A DNA stretch of 64,000 bases from Riemerella anatipestifer ATCC 11845 = DSM 15868. GTDB taxonomy: Bacteria; Bacteroidota; Bacteroidia; Flavobacteriales; Weeksellaceae. Made by a program: the position numbers and the translations under genes. The stretch is from the NCBI RefSeq assembly GCF_000252855.1, contig NC_017045.1, positions 1,488,001 through 1,552,000 of the forward strand, written 5' to 3'. This document shows positions 34,020 to 42,192 of the stretch, one piece after another (within the stretch, counting starts at the first letter, position 1; each line of letters opens with the position of its first letter). The notes below the pieces were generated by a model. That model ran no database searches. It saw only the letters and a program-made list of their open reading frames with translations, and had not been told where the DNA came from.

Positions 34020-35223
34020 AACTCAAAAACCAATGATAATCAGAATTACCATTGAGAGTTTTTTGAATGCCTTTAGAAAACTCAAAAGCATTCAAATTCC
34101 TGTCTAGGAAAGTATCTATATAAGAAGACTTATTAGCCTGAGTAAAGAGGTTATAAACACTCCATAGGTTTATCCTGCCATCTTCTTGCCTACAGAAGTT
34201 CTTATCCTCATAATAATCTCTAGCTAGAGTGTTAATATGGCTGTCATTAAAATTAAGTACAGGGATTTTAGACTTCTCAGATTTAGGAAGATGTTGGTAT
34301 AGTCTAGATTTACCTATGAGTTGTGCAAACTGATGTTCTGTAAGAAAATCTTGAGAAAGCTCTTTCATTTCCATAAGGTGTAAATCTGCATTGTAGTTTT
34401 GCATTACTTCTAGAGTTTTAGATTGTAGTTCTAATGCATTAGAAACTCTCATATCTTCCACAAAACCATCACTCCAAACACACAAATTCATACAGACTTG
34501 ATTTTGAAACCCAATGAAAAACTTAAACTTCTCAAGTGTTTTTTTACTATACAAGTTCTCTTGATTATATGCCCTCACTCCACCTATACAAAGAGATAGC
34601 TTATTTCCATTTACTACTTCTGTAATGCTAGGGATTTTTACTATAAAAGCCATTCTTTCATAATAAATGGTTTTCTCATGGTCTAATAAATCTTTCACAT
34701 TTTTATGAATAGCCTCAGGCACTCTCCCTTTAATTTGATGAGATACCCTAATTTCAGGAATAGTCATGCTATGATGAGGAAATACCTTTTGAGTAGCATT
34801 GAGTATCACTTCTATAAACTCTTGATGGGCAATAGTTCTCTCATTGTCTTTACTAAATACAGGCACAATACAATCTTGTTTTAGATGAAGTAGAGGTACT
34901 TCTGTAGTATTAGCTACAATGAAAGGACTAGGCTTATTATCTTTTGGTTCTTCTACAGCAGAAGTAACTACAGAATTAGCCATTAAAAAAGTCTGAACTT
35001 TATTTTTAGGTTCAGACTTAGGTTCTTCATTCATTTTACTTGGGTAATAGACTTCTGCATCTTCTATACCATCAGAATTATCTAGAAATACATCTCTAAT
35101 AGATTTCTTAGCTACATTCCTTAATTCCATTGTACTAGTATCTTTCCCTATTATGGTAGTAGAATTTGGAATTTCAAAGGCTTCTTCTAAAGTAGCAGGT
35201 TTAATGATGTTTTGCGTGTCCAT
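34018..35223 (-). CDS. DUF3871 family protein (401 aa)
   Basis: The central and C-terminal parts match DUF3871, a Bacteroidota family found in mobile elements: MTIPEIRVSHQIKGRVPEA, DLLDHEKTIYYERMAFIVKI and CIGGVRAYNQENLY. The N-terminal 130 residues are polar, low in conservation and probably flexible. Function is unknown; the family is encoded beside AAA-type ATPases, which suggests a role in DNA replication or recombination. Its start overlaps the end of the ATPase gene by 23 bp, so the two are translationally coupled. Confidence 0.85.
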   Translation of the reverse strand: MDTQNIIKPATLEEAFEIPNSTTIIGKDTSTMELRNVAKKSIRDVFLDNSDGIEDAEVYYPSKMNEEPKSEPKNKVQTFLMANSVVTSAVEEPKDNKPSPFIVANTTEVPLLHLKQDCIVPVFSKDNERTIAHQEFIEVILNATQKVFPHHSMTIPEIRVSHQIKGRVPEAIHKNVKDLLDHEKTIYYERMAFIVKIPSITEVVNGNKLSLCIGGVRAYNQENLYSKKTLEKFKFFIGFQNQVCMNLCVWSDGFVEDMRVSNALELQSKTLEVMQNYNADLHLMEMKELSQDFLTEHQFAQLIGKSRLYQHLPKSEKSKIPVLNFNDSHINTLARDYYEDKNFCRQEDGRINLWSVYNLFTQANKSSYIDTFLDRNLNAFEFSKGIQKTLNGNSDYHWFLS

Positions 35224-36088
35224 TTTGACTAAAATTTTGAGGGTTGGTTAATTGTATTAAAAGGGATTTCTTAGCTTCAAAATCAGGTTTTAAATTTTTC
35301 TGATAGTGTGGGTACTTCTGATACAGAGCCAATAACTCTGATAAGGAGTTACACATTTGAATTTCTTGATACACTTCTTGCTCAGATAATTCTTTAGAGC
35401 TAGATGGAACTTCTAGCTTTCCAGAATTACACCAATCTAGAATTTTCTTACCTGTTTCAGAAGTGATGATAAACTCAGGTTTATCCATAAAAATTTCAGT
35501 TCTGTCCTTACTAGCTACAGCAAAGTGCTTAATATCCACATCAAAAACTAGAGTGAACTCAAAGTCTAATCCATCTCTTTGAACAGCCTTTAAACCTACT
35601 TTTTCAGGGATAAACTTTCCATCTTTTTGATTGAGTACATAGTCCTGTTTAGTCCTCATAGTAGCAATTACATGAGCATTAGATTGAAGTATTTTATCAA
35701 TAAATAGTTTCTCCAAAGGCTTAATTTTAGCCCAATTGGTAAAGCTATTTCCAGCTAAGGAACTGTGATAATCTAACAGATAATCCCAACAATGAGAAAT
35801 ACTATCTAAAATAATTACCTCCATTCCTGCTTTCTCGCAAACTTCAATAGCTTGTACATACTTTTGAGGACTAAATGGAGGCTGCATAGAAAGTACATTG
35901 TAGTTGCCTAAATGAGCATATAAGTCAGCACTTCCATTTTCTGTATCAATAATGGCTACTTTAGAAAAGTCTCCATTGGTTAGTCCTTGTGCTAGTAACA
36001 AACTTGAGTAAGTTTTACCACTTCCTGCACTTCCTTGTAAAGCCATTTTTATCTTGGCTCTTTTTCTTTCACTTGGTCTTAGTTGCAT
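35201..36088 (-). CDS. RecA-like AAA ATPase (Sak4/AAA_24-type)
   Basis: A 295-residue ATPase resembling the phage recombination mediator family Sak4 (AAA_24). It has Walker A QGSAGSGKTYSSLLLAQGL near residue 16-34, ATENGSADLY-type AIIDTENGSADLYAHLG and Walker B EVIILDSISHCW, then IATMRTKQDYVL and VQRDGLDFEFTLVFDV. These proteins anneal or exchange single-stranded DNA in phage replication. The open frame extends 16 codons upstream, but MQLRPSERKRAKI fits the family start. It is transcribed towards the DUF3871 gene with overlap. Confidence 0.82.
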   Translation of the reverse strand: MQLRPSERKRAKIKMALQGSAGSGKTYSSLLLAQGLTNGDFSKVAIIDTENGSADLYAHLGNYNVLSMQPPFSPQKYVQAIEVCEKAGMEVIILDSISHCWDYLLDYHSSLAGNSFTNWAKIKPLEKLFIDKILQSNAHVIATMRTKQDYVLNQKDGKFIPEKVGLKAVQRDGLDFEFTLVFDVDIKHFAVASKDRTEIFMDKPEFIITSETGKKILDWCNSGKLEVPSSSKELSEQEVYQEIQMCNSLSELLALYQKYPHYQKNLKPDFEAKKSLLIQLTNPQNFSQNGHAKHH

Positions 36089-36136
36089 AATTTTGAAATT
36101 TATTAGGTTAAAAAATATTTTTTGAGATAAATACAA

Positions 36137-36525
36137 TTTAGCTATTAGCCTTAAAGTACTATAAATAAGACTAAAACACTGGAAATTATCATTTATTTTT
36201 TGTAACTTTGTGTACCAAAATTTTGGAACAAAAACTTACAACAGAGTTGTCCTCCTCTGAATTCGTGCGTTGTTAAATCTTAGATTTTTTAGGATGGGGA
36301 GATTTCTAAAGAACCCCTATGAATTTGTAAAATACTTGCTTTTCAAAAATTCCGTTTAGATTTTACATTTAAATATTTGCAAATCTCTTTTTTTTAGAAC
36401 TAGGGATAGCAAAGTATAGATATTATCAGAGAAAGAATGACTGTGATTTGGACTGTTGAGTATTAGAAAAAGGACACTTTCTGTATATACTATATATAGA
36501 AAAACAAAAAGTGTCTTTTTTTATC
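36137..36525. other. Intergenic region with plus-strand promoter and terminator (possible ncRNA)
   Basis: A plus-strand TAACTTTG box (36203-36210) and a stem GACACTTT/AAAGTGTC with T tract (about 36474-36520) frame roughly 300 bp without a gene on either strand. Just after the box is CCAAAATTTTGG, a 12-bp palindrome inside a longer imperfect one. A 21-codon frame begins at 36293 (MGRFLKNPYEF). The transcript could be a regulatory RNA, possibly antisense-acting towards the ATPase leader, or could encode that peptide. Confidence 0.4.
36474..36520. terminator. Hairpin terminator between the helicase and the non-coding region
   Basis: GACACTTT and AAAGTGTC pair over 8 bp across a loop of about 30 bases containing TATATAC/TATATA. 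T tracts follow on both strands, so it may stop transcription from both sides. Confidence 0.6.
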
Positions 36526-39162
36526 TCATATTTCATCTATTGAGGAAAGAAGTTGAGTAATTTTCTCATTTTCATGCTTTTTAAATTCTTCATAAGAGCT
36601 GAATTTTGCAATCTCTGAAGCAAATACCTTACATTCGTATTCTTTTATATACTCCATATAATTCTTATCAAAATCTGCGGGAGTTACTACATCAATTATT
36701 TTATTTGGATTGAAAGGTAATAATTTTATTGAATTAATATAATGTACTCTTCTATTTCCTACCTTTTTATACCTTTCAAAAGTTATCTTGTTTACAAAAT
36801 CTTCTACTAAAATACTGTAAAATGACTCTATCTTTTGTTCCGTTGTTTTGTCTTCAAAATTTCTTTTAAAATTGAAAATGTTATTTCCTATAAAATCATC
36901 ATTTTCTATCAATAAATCAATTGTTTCTAAAGCCTTTGAAGTTTCATCTGTATTTAAAAAACCTGATAGTGGTTTTATAGGTAAATAACTAAATCTTCTT
37001 CCTCTTGTAGTGGTGCCAATATAGTTTATAACTTTAGTTCTAAAATAATCTAAATTCTGATATGCCTTTATTTTGTTTTTGTATTCATCAGAATAGTCTA
37101 TTTGCTCTAGATTAATAGTTCTAGCTACAGCAATACAATCTAAAAAATAGTTGCTCCGAGTATATTCAATATCATGATTTTTATTTTCAATATCATCAGG
37201 ATAATAATAGTTATTTTGAAAATATTGTATGGCACAAAATCTTAGAAGCTGATTTTCAAAAATTTTGTTATTATATGGTGTTATTTTACTCCATTGTGCT
37301 GATTGAGTACCTTTTTGATATTTCATTTCAAATAATCGAAATAAACTATTTCTAAAATCTGTATAAAACCTATTAAAATTACATATTGTAGTTCTACTAA
37401 TGTAGTAATCTTCTCCAAAATATCTATTGAAGCATTGAGTTAAATTTTCCTGTAGCTCTCCTTCTTTAAAAGACAATGTTCTCTTATAATTAATTCCCAC
37501 CAGCTTACAATTAATGAATTGATTGGTTAATGCTGCAAAAGTTAGATATGCACTTATATCTTCTCCAAATATAGGGTATTCATTGGCTAAAAACTCTTCT
37601 CCATTTTCAAGTTTAAACTCATCATAAGTAGGGTAGCTTAATTTAGCTAGATTGAACCTAGATAAATTATTCTCAATAGCTTCAATTTCATTCTTAACAT
37701 TTCCTCTTAATTTATTTTCATAAAATTCTCTTAGGAAAAAATTTTGCCTGTTTAGTTTGATATACTTTACTAGTTTTTTAGGGTCTTTATGATAGGTTAT
37801 TAGGTTGTAATAATTCTCAAACTCCTCTTTTTGTAGAGAGTTCATCTCTGTATGCTTTAGGGTAGAAAAGTCAAATTTATCTGGTCTTGGTAAGATAATA
37901 TGGATTTCTCCTTTGTTTCTTTGTCTAGCTAAAGCTTGAATAACAGAGTTGATGCCTCCTGAAAAAATACCATATTTATTTCTGAACCACATTCTTGTAC
38001 TTCTAGGTGGAAGAATAATGATAAATGCATGGTTTGCTTTCCTAATACTTACTCCTGTCTTAAAGTTAGTGCCTACATTACATTTTGTATTATCAAACTG
38101 GTTTTTTGGCTCTTCATTTTCAGGTCTTTGGTTAGTGATGAGTTCAGAAGTACAATCTTTTATTTCTCCATAGGTTTCTACAAGTAGTTTTCCTATTTTA
38201 TCTCTAGAATTAAGTAGACTTTTTGCTAAAGTTTTAGAATAACATAAGATGTCTATTTTCTTTCCTCTAGTGATTAGTTTTGTGATTAGTTCTTTGATTT
38301 CTAATGTACTAGAAGTAAAAATATGGTCAGGAGAATAATGTAAATACAGAGAGCTTTGCTTTTGAGGAAATCTTACTCTTTCAGATTCTATAATTTGAAT
38401 TTTAAAATCTGTGAGTTCAGCTAGATATTCTATAACTACTTTAGAAGCCTCATTATAGGTGGCACTTAGTACAAAATTTTTGTGTATTACATTCCTCCAT
38501 TTCCATAGATTAAATATGTATTTTTGTTTGAAGTTCTGAAAAGAATCATGCAACTCATCATAAATAAAAACTGCTTTAATATTGTTTTCCTCGCAGTATG
38601 TAGTTAGGTGATTTAGATATTCTCTCTTGATGTCAGAGTTTTTAAAACCATCTTCCCCAGGATTTCCTAAAAGGGTATTTACAGTAATAACTTGTATAGC
38701 TCTGTCAAGATAGTTTGTTTCAGTATCTCTCCCAAGATTGTCATAATTGTAAATTTGGCTTTCAGGTATTCCTGCTTTTACAATATCATCATAGTATTGC
38801 TTTACTAAACTCACAAATGGACTAGCTACAAAAATGAGGTATTGTTGCCCTCCATTTTGCATAGCATCATAATACCTTTTTATGATTTGTATAATTGAGT
38901 AAGATTTGCCTTGTCCTACTGCTGCATTGATAACCACAGTATTTTTATGTTCTAGTTCAATGTGGCTTTGTAATTCTTCATTGATATAACCATCTTCATT
39001 AGGAGAAATAATGATTTTCTCTCCATTATTTTCAATTTCAAAACAATTTCTTTCTTCTCTAGTTCCATCAGGGTTGAAAATATATTGAAAATCTTCTGGA
39101 TTGATTTTCTTAAATTCTATAGGGTAATCTTGGAAAGCAGAGTTGGTAATTTCTAATTGCAT
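36526..39162 (-). CDS. SF2 DEAD/DEAH helicase-like protein (878 aa)
   Basis: A large protein with superfamily 2 motifs: Walker A INAAVGQGKSYS (78-89), FVASPFVSLV (motif Ia type), Walker B VFIYDELHD (DELH, 202-205), motif III VLSATY (231-236) and a motif VI-like QALARQRNKGEI near residue 415. The C-terminal 450 residues match nothing I know. It is probably a replication helicase of the island or a defence effector; the position next to the integrase and the recombination ATPase favours replication or excision. No nuclease motif is evident. It lies 50 bp downstream of the integrase on the same strand. Confidence 0.8.
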   Translation of the reverse strand: MQLEITNSAFQDYPIEFKKINPEDFQYIFNPDGTREERNCFEIENNGEKIIISPNEDGYINEELQSHIELEHKNTVVINAAVGQGKSYSIIQIIKRYYDAMQNGGQQYLIFVASPFVSLVKQYYDDIVKAGIPESQIYNYDNLGRDTETNYLDRAIQVITVNTLLGNPGEDGFKNSDIKREYLNHLTTYCEENNIKAVFIYDELHDSFQNFKQKYIFNLWKWRNVIHKNFVLSATYNEASKVVIEYLAELTDFKIQIIESERVRFPQKQSSLYLHYSPDHIFTSSTLEIKELITKLITRGKKIDILCYSKTLAKSLLNSRDKIGKLLVETYGEIKDCTSELITNQRPENEEPKNQFDNTKCNVGTNFKTGVSIRKANHAFIIILPPRSTRMWFRNKYGIFSGGINSVIQALARQRNKGEIHIILPRPDKFDFSTLKHTEMNSLQKEEFENYYNLITYHKDPKKLVKYIKLNRQNFFLREFYENKLRGNVKNEIEAIENNLSRFNLAKLSYPTYDEFKLENGEEFLANEYPIFGEDISAYLTFAALTNQFINCKLVGINYKRTLSFKEGELQENLTQCFNRYFGEDYYISRTTICNFNRFYTDFRNSLFRLFEMKYQKGTQSAQWSKITPYNNKIFENQLLRFCAIQYFQNNYYYPDDIENKNHDIEYTRSNYFLDCIAVARTINLEQIDYSDEYKNKIKAYQNLDYFRTKVINYIGTTTRGRRFSYLPIKPLSGFLNTDETSKALETIDLLIENDDFIGNNIFNFKRNFEDKTTEQKIESFYSILVEDFVNKITFERYKKVGNRRVHYINSIKLLPFNPNKIIDVVTPADFDKNYMEYIKEYECKVFASEIAKFSSYEEFKKHENEKITQLLSSIDEI

Positions 39163-39212
39163 AAAAAAATAACTATGCTGTAAATTTAATACAGCACAGT
39201 TAAATATAGAAA

Positions 39213-40421
39213 TTATTTCAGCTTATCTTTTAATTTATTTAGCTGTTCACTTAATTTATTGGGCATTAGCTCCGCATAATATTCTTGTGTAGTAGTTATT
39301 TTAGAATGACCTAAAAGTTTAGATATAACTTCTATAGGAATGTCATTGTTCAATAATACTGTGGAAGCAAATGTTTTCCTGCCTGTATGATGAGTAAGAT
39401 TTTTAGGAATTTTTAATACAAAAGCTATTTCCTTTAGTAGCCTGTTGAAATACTGATTACTCACTCTAGGTAAAAGGTATTCACTTTCAGAAGAATATTT
39501 TTCTATCACTTTAAGTGCTTTTGGAAGTATCAGAGGAACAGAGAAATTTCTCCCTGTCTTATCTCTTTTCTTATAAATCCATGTAACTCCATCAGGTTTA
39601 GTGATTAAATCTTCTTTCTTGAGGTCAAACATCTCCTTGTATGCTAGCCCTGTATAACAGCAAAATAGGTAGCAATCCTTTACTTGATTTAGTATTTCGG
39701 ATTGGAATATATGATGTTCTAACTTGTAAAGTTCTTCTTGAGTAAGAAATACAATCTTAGGATATACTTTTTTAGGTTTATGTTCTTCAAAAGGGTTAGA
39801 TTCTAAATATTTCTGAATAACAGCCTGTTTAACTACTTTTTTAAATCTCTGTAAAGACTTGTTAATAGTAACCTGCTGATGCTTTAATTCAGTCTTAGAG
39901 TAATATTCAAACTCTGTAATAAAGTTAAAATCTAAATCTTTTAGTTTAATATCAGATTTTTTGTAATGAAATTTTATGAACTCTTTTACATCATCTCTGA
40001 TATAGCTGAATTTATCCCAAGTCTGCTTTTTAATCTCTATATCTATAAGTTTTTTCAGTTTCTCAAGATATATATCATAATATTCTAGTACACCATATTC
40101 TCTAGCTAAAGTTTCTCCTTTATATTGTGTATAGATGTCATTTACATCAAATTTTTCTTCCTTAACTTGAAGGAATAAAAAAGCCTGATTAATGTCATTC
40201 TTAATCAGGCTTAATTGTGTATTGATAAAGTTGTTTTCTTCATTGGGTGGTTTTGCAAGCTGTTTCTTACTATCCCAATTATTAGGGTTGATGAATAATC
40301 CTATAGAGAATACTTTTCTCTCTTGTAGATATGTCACCCTGCACCTTAAAGGTGCTATGCCTTTTGAATTTGTATTAACTTTATCCAATACAAATAGTAT
40401 GTTCAATTTATTATTATTCAT
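39213..40421 (-). CDS. Tyrosine-type site-specific integrase of the island
   Basis: A 402-residue integrase. The N-terminal arm-binding domain spans about 1-110, the core-binding domain 115-220 and the catalytic domain 230-395, with LTHHTGRKTFAS, LGHSKITTTQEYYAEL (His and nucleophilic Tyr) present. The first catalytic arginine is not visible in the usual place: CYTGLAYKEMF has Ala where RxxE is expected, as in IntDOT-type integrases of Bacteroidota. It is adjacent to the attR repeat and to direct repeats at 40442-40475. A terminator-like hairpin lies inside the coding sequence at 40181-40212. Confidence 0.93.
   Translation of the reverse strand: MNNNKLNILFVLDKVNTNSKGIAPLRCRVTYLQERKVFSIGLFINPNNWDSKKQLAKPPNEENNFINTQLSLIKNDINQAFLFLQVKEEKFDVNDIYTQYKGETLAREYGVLEYYDIYLEKLKKLIDIEIKKQTWDKFSYIRDDVKEFIKFHYKKSDIKLKDLDFNFITEFEYYSKTELKHQQVTINKSLQRFKKVVKQAVIQKYLESNPFEEHKPKKVYPKIVFLTQEELYKLEHHIFQSEILNQVKDCYLFCCYTGLAYKEMFDLKKEDLITKPDGVTWIYKKRDKTGRNFSVPLILPKALKVIEKYSSESEYLLPRVSNQYFNRLLKEIAFVLKIPKNLTHHTGRKTFASTVLLNNDIPIEVISKLLGHSKITTTQEYYAELMPNKLSEQLNKLKDKLK
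40181..40212 (-). terminator. Intragenic terminator-like hairpin in the integrase gene
   Basis: AAGCCTGATTAA and TTAATCAGGCTT form a perfect 12-bp stem with an 8-base loop; on the coding strand the hairpin is followed by a run of T. It is about 70-80 codons into the gene and is shared with the truncated integrase. Confidence 0.6.
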
Positions 40422-40441
40422 GTTGTTATAAGATTTTAGAG

Positions 40442-40475
40442 GGTATGCCTTTTAGAAAATTAGGGTATGCCTTTT
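40442..40475. repeat. Right arm-type repeats of the island
   Basis: GGTATGCCTTTT occurs at 40442-40453 and 40464-40475, 22 bp apart, with a partial third copy (TGCCTTTTT) following. They lie between the integrase start and attR and match the repeats inside attL. Confidence 0.65.
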
Positions 40476-40569
40476 TTTGTGCCTTTTTATCTTAAAAACT
40501 AGGATAAAATAATGACTTAAAGACTATGAGAAAAATATTAAGTTATGAGATAACTTGCAGATATAGAGT

Positions 40570-40630
40570 TATAAAACAAAAAAGACCTACATTTCTGTAA
40601 GTCTTTTTGCTCCTCCTGCTGGGCTCGAAC
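40570..40630. other. Right attachment repeat (attR), 61 bp
   Basis: Identical to 25386-25446. It spans the tRNA terminator hairpin and the last 21 bases of tRNA-Asn. Past CTCGAAC the tRNA continues here, so this is the junction carrying the intact tRNA gene. Confidence 0.92.
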
Positions 40631-40683
40631 CAGCGACCCTCTGATTAACAGTCAGATGCTCTAACCAACTGAGCTAAGGAGGA
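40610..40683 (-). tRNA. tRNA-Asn (anticodon GTT)
   Basis: The complete cloverleaf reads TCCTCCT acceptor, GCTC/GAGC D stem, TCTGA-CTGTTAA-TCAGA anticodon arm with GTT, and GCTGG-TTCGAGC-CCAGC T arm, closing with AGGAGGA and G as discriminator. CCA is not encoded. Its 3' end is the integration site of the island and is followed by a terminator hairpin. A TATATTTG box lies upstream at 40708-40715. Confidence 0.97.
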
Positions 40684-40707
40684 ATGGTTTGTTGTTTTTT
40701 CGTGGTG

Positions 40708-40715
40708 CAAATATA
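40708..40715 (-). promoter_or_regulatory. -7 box (TATATTTG) for tRNA-Asn
   Basis: TATATTTGCACCAC on the minus strand lies 24 bp before the tRNA and is identical to the riboswitch-transporter promoter at 23836-23843. Confidence 0.6.
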
Positions 40716-40754
40716 GAAACTTTTTCTAATATCTTCCAAATTTATTTTTAAAAT

Positions 40755-42086
40755 TTATTTAAAAATTTTAAAAATGTCACTTCCAATAATGAGTAACATC
40801 AATCCCATAAGGAAAATTACTCCTATGGTTTGAGCATTTTCAAGCACTTTTTGAGGGACAGGTTTTCCTGTAATAACTTCCCATAGAGTAAACATAACAT
40901 GCCCTCCATCTAAACCAGGTATAGGCAGTAAATTAAGGAATGCTAGCCATACCGAAAACATAGCGGTAAATGCCCAAAAGGCTTCCCAATTGATAGAGGT
41001 TGGCATCATTTTAACGATACCTATTGGTCCAGAAACTTTTTTATAACCTTGTGTTTTTTGGTTGAAAATAATTTTGAACTGTTTTACTTGCATTACTAGA
41101 GCGTCTATTGTTCTTTCTAATCCTCTAGGTATAGCTTGTAGTAAACTGTATTCCTTATTTACTAAAGTATTGTTAAGTGATTTTAATATTTCTTCTTCGT
41201 TGGGAGTAAAACCAAGTTTTCCATCTTTATTTACTGTAATAGTTTGCTTCAATAGATTTCCATTTCTCAGAACTTCAATTTCTGTCGTTTGATTTTTAAG
41301 GTTTTTAAGTATAGAGGCAAGATTGTCAAAATACTTTATAGGAGTATTGTTTATACCAACTATTTTGTCTCCTTTTTTAAGTTGAGCCTTTTGTGCAGGG
41401 CTATTGGGTAAAATACTATCTATAACTATAGGGAATCTAGCAGAATAAATTGCTCTAACTTCATTAGCTTTCATAACTTCCGCTACACCATCTTCATTAG
41501 TAGGAAAAGTAACCTCTTTGCCTTCTCTAAGTACGGTAATTTCGTCTGATAAAAGCAGGTTTATCATAGAGTTTTCCATTCTTTCAGCAGGTTTACCATC
41601 TATGGCAACTATTTTGTCTCCATTTTGTAGTCCCATCTTTTGGGCAGCTTCACTTACGGCAATTCCGTCCTCAAATTTGCTATTATCGCGGTAAGTTTCT
41701 CCATTAAAAAAGCTAAGACAAGAATAAATAAACCAAGCTAAAAAGAAATTCACGGTAACACCACCAAGCATAATGATGAGCCTTTGCCAAGCAGGTTTAG
41801 AACGAAACTCCCAAGGTTGTGCAGGTTTTTTAAGTTGTTCGGTGTCCATACTTTCGTCCACCATACCTGCTATTTTTACATAACCTCCGAACGGAAGCCA
41901 GCCGATACCGTATTCTGTTTCTCCAATTTTCTTTTTAACAACAGAAAACCAAGGGTCAAAGAAAAGATAAAACTTCTCAACTTTAGTTTTAAAATATTTA
42001 GCTGGAATAAAATGTCCTAACTCATGTAAGGTAACTAAAATTGAAATACTAAGAACAAATTGAAATATTTGGGTTAACAAATCCAT
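40755..42086 (-). CDS. rseP: RIP metalloprotease RseP (site-2 protease)
   Basis: A 443-residue intramembrane zinc protease that cleaves anti-sigma factors and leftover signal peptides. The zinc motif is VTLHELGHF (HExxH at 21-25); GYVKIAGM and two PDZ domains (about 145-290) follow; the third ligand is in NLLPIPGLDGGH, and the last helix ends the protein. The start MDLLTQIFQF is chosen because a TACCTTTG -7 box lies 25 bp upstream, inside the longest open frame. Confidence 0.95.
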   Translation of the reverse strand: MDLLTQIFQFVLSISILVTLHELGHFIPAKYFKTKVEKFYLFFDPWFSVVKKKIGETEYGIGWLPFGGYVKIAGMVDESMDTEQLKKPAQPWEFRSKPAWQRLIIMLGGVTVNFFLAWFIYSCLSFFNGETYRDNSKFEDGIAVSEAAQKMGLQNGDKIVAIDGKPAERMENSMINLLLSDEITVLREGKEVTFPTNEDGVAEVMKANEVRAIYSARFPIVIDSILPNSPAQKAQLKKGDKIVGINNTPIKYFDNLASILKNLKNQTTEIEVLRNGNLLKQTITVNKDGKLGFTPNEEEILKSLNNTLVNKEYSLLQAIPRGLERTIDALVMQVKQFKIIFNQKTQGYKKVSGPIGIVKMMPTSINWEAFWAFTAMFSVWLAFLNLLPIPGLDGGHVMFTLWEVITGKPVPQKVLENAQTIGVIFLMGLMLLIIGSDIFKIFK

Positions 42087-42111
42087 GTTATATTTTTGTT
42101 TTAAATTGGTG

Positions 42112-42119
42112 CAAAGGTA
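42112..42119 (-). promoter_or_regulatory. -7 box (TACCTTTG) for rseP
   Basis: TACCTTTG on the minus strand lies 25 bp before the rseP ATG and fits TAnnTTTG. Confidence 0.5.
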
Positions 42120-42140
42120 ATAAACTAAAATGATTTTGAA

Positions 42141-42169
42141 TAAAAAAGAGACTACCAAAGGTAATCTCT
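42141..42169 (-). terminator. Terminator after the small outer-membrane protein gene
   Basis: The arms AGAGACTACC/GGTAATCTCT pair with one mismatch around a 3-base loop, followed by a T run on the minus strand. Confidence 0.7.
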
Positions 42170-42192
42170 CTTAATGATGTTGATGGCTTTGT

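Larger units (their letters stand above)
25386..40630. mobile_element. 15.2-kb integrative element in the 3' end of tRNA-Asn
   Basis: The element is bounded by 61-bp perfect direct repeats that restore the tRNA 3' end. It encodes a tyrosine integrase next to attR, an SF2 helicase-like protein, a Sak4/RecA-like ATPase, a DUF3871 protein, a methyltransferase-nuclease pair, an XRE regulator and several unknown genes. Inside both ends lie shared 13-mers (TTAGGGTATGCCT and GTATGCCTTTTAG). No relaxase, coupling protein, T4SS, capsid or terminase gene is recognisable. It may be a non-conjugative integrative element or a phage satellite; the evidence does not separate these. Confidence 0.88.

Noticed and set aside
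25386-40630. The island as a conjugative element (ICE)
   Set aside because: No relaxase, coupling protein or T4SS gene can be found among its reading frames, so self-transfer is not supported.
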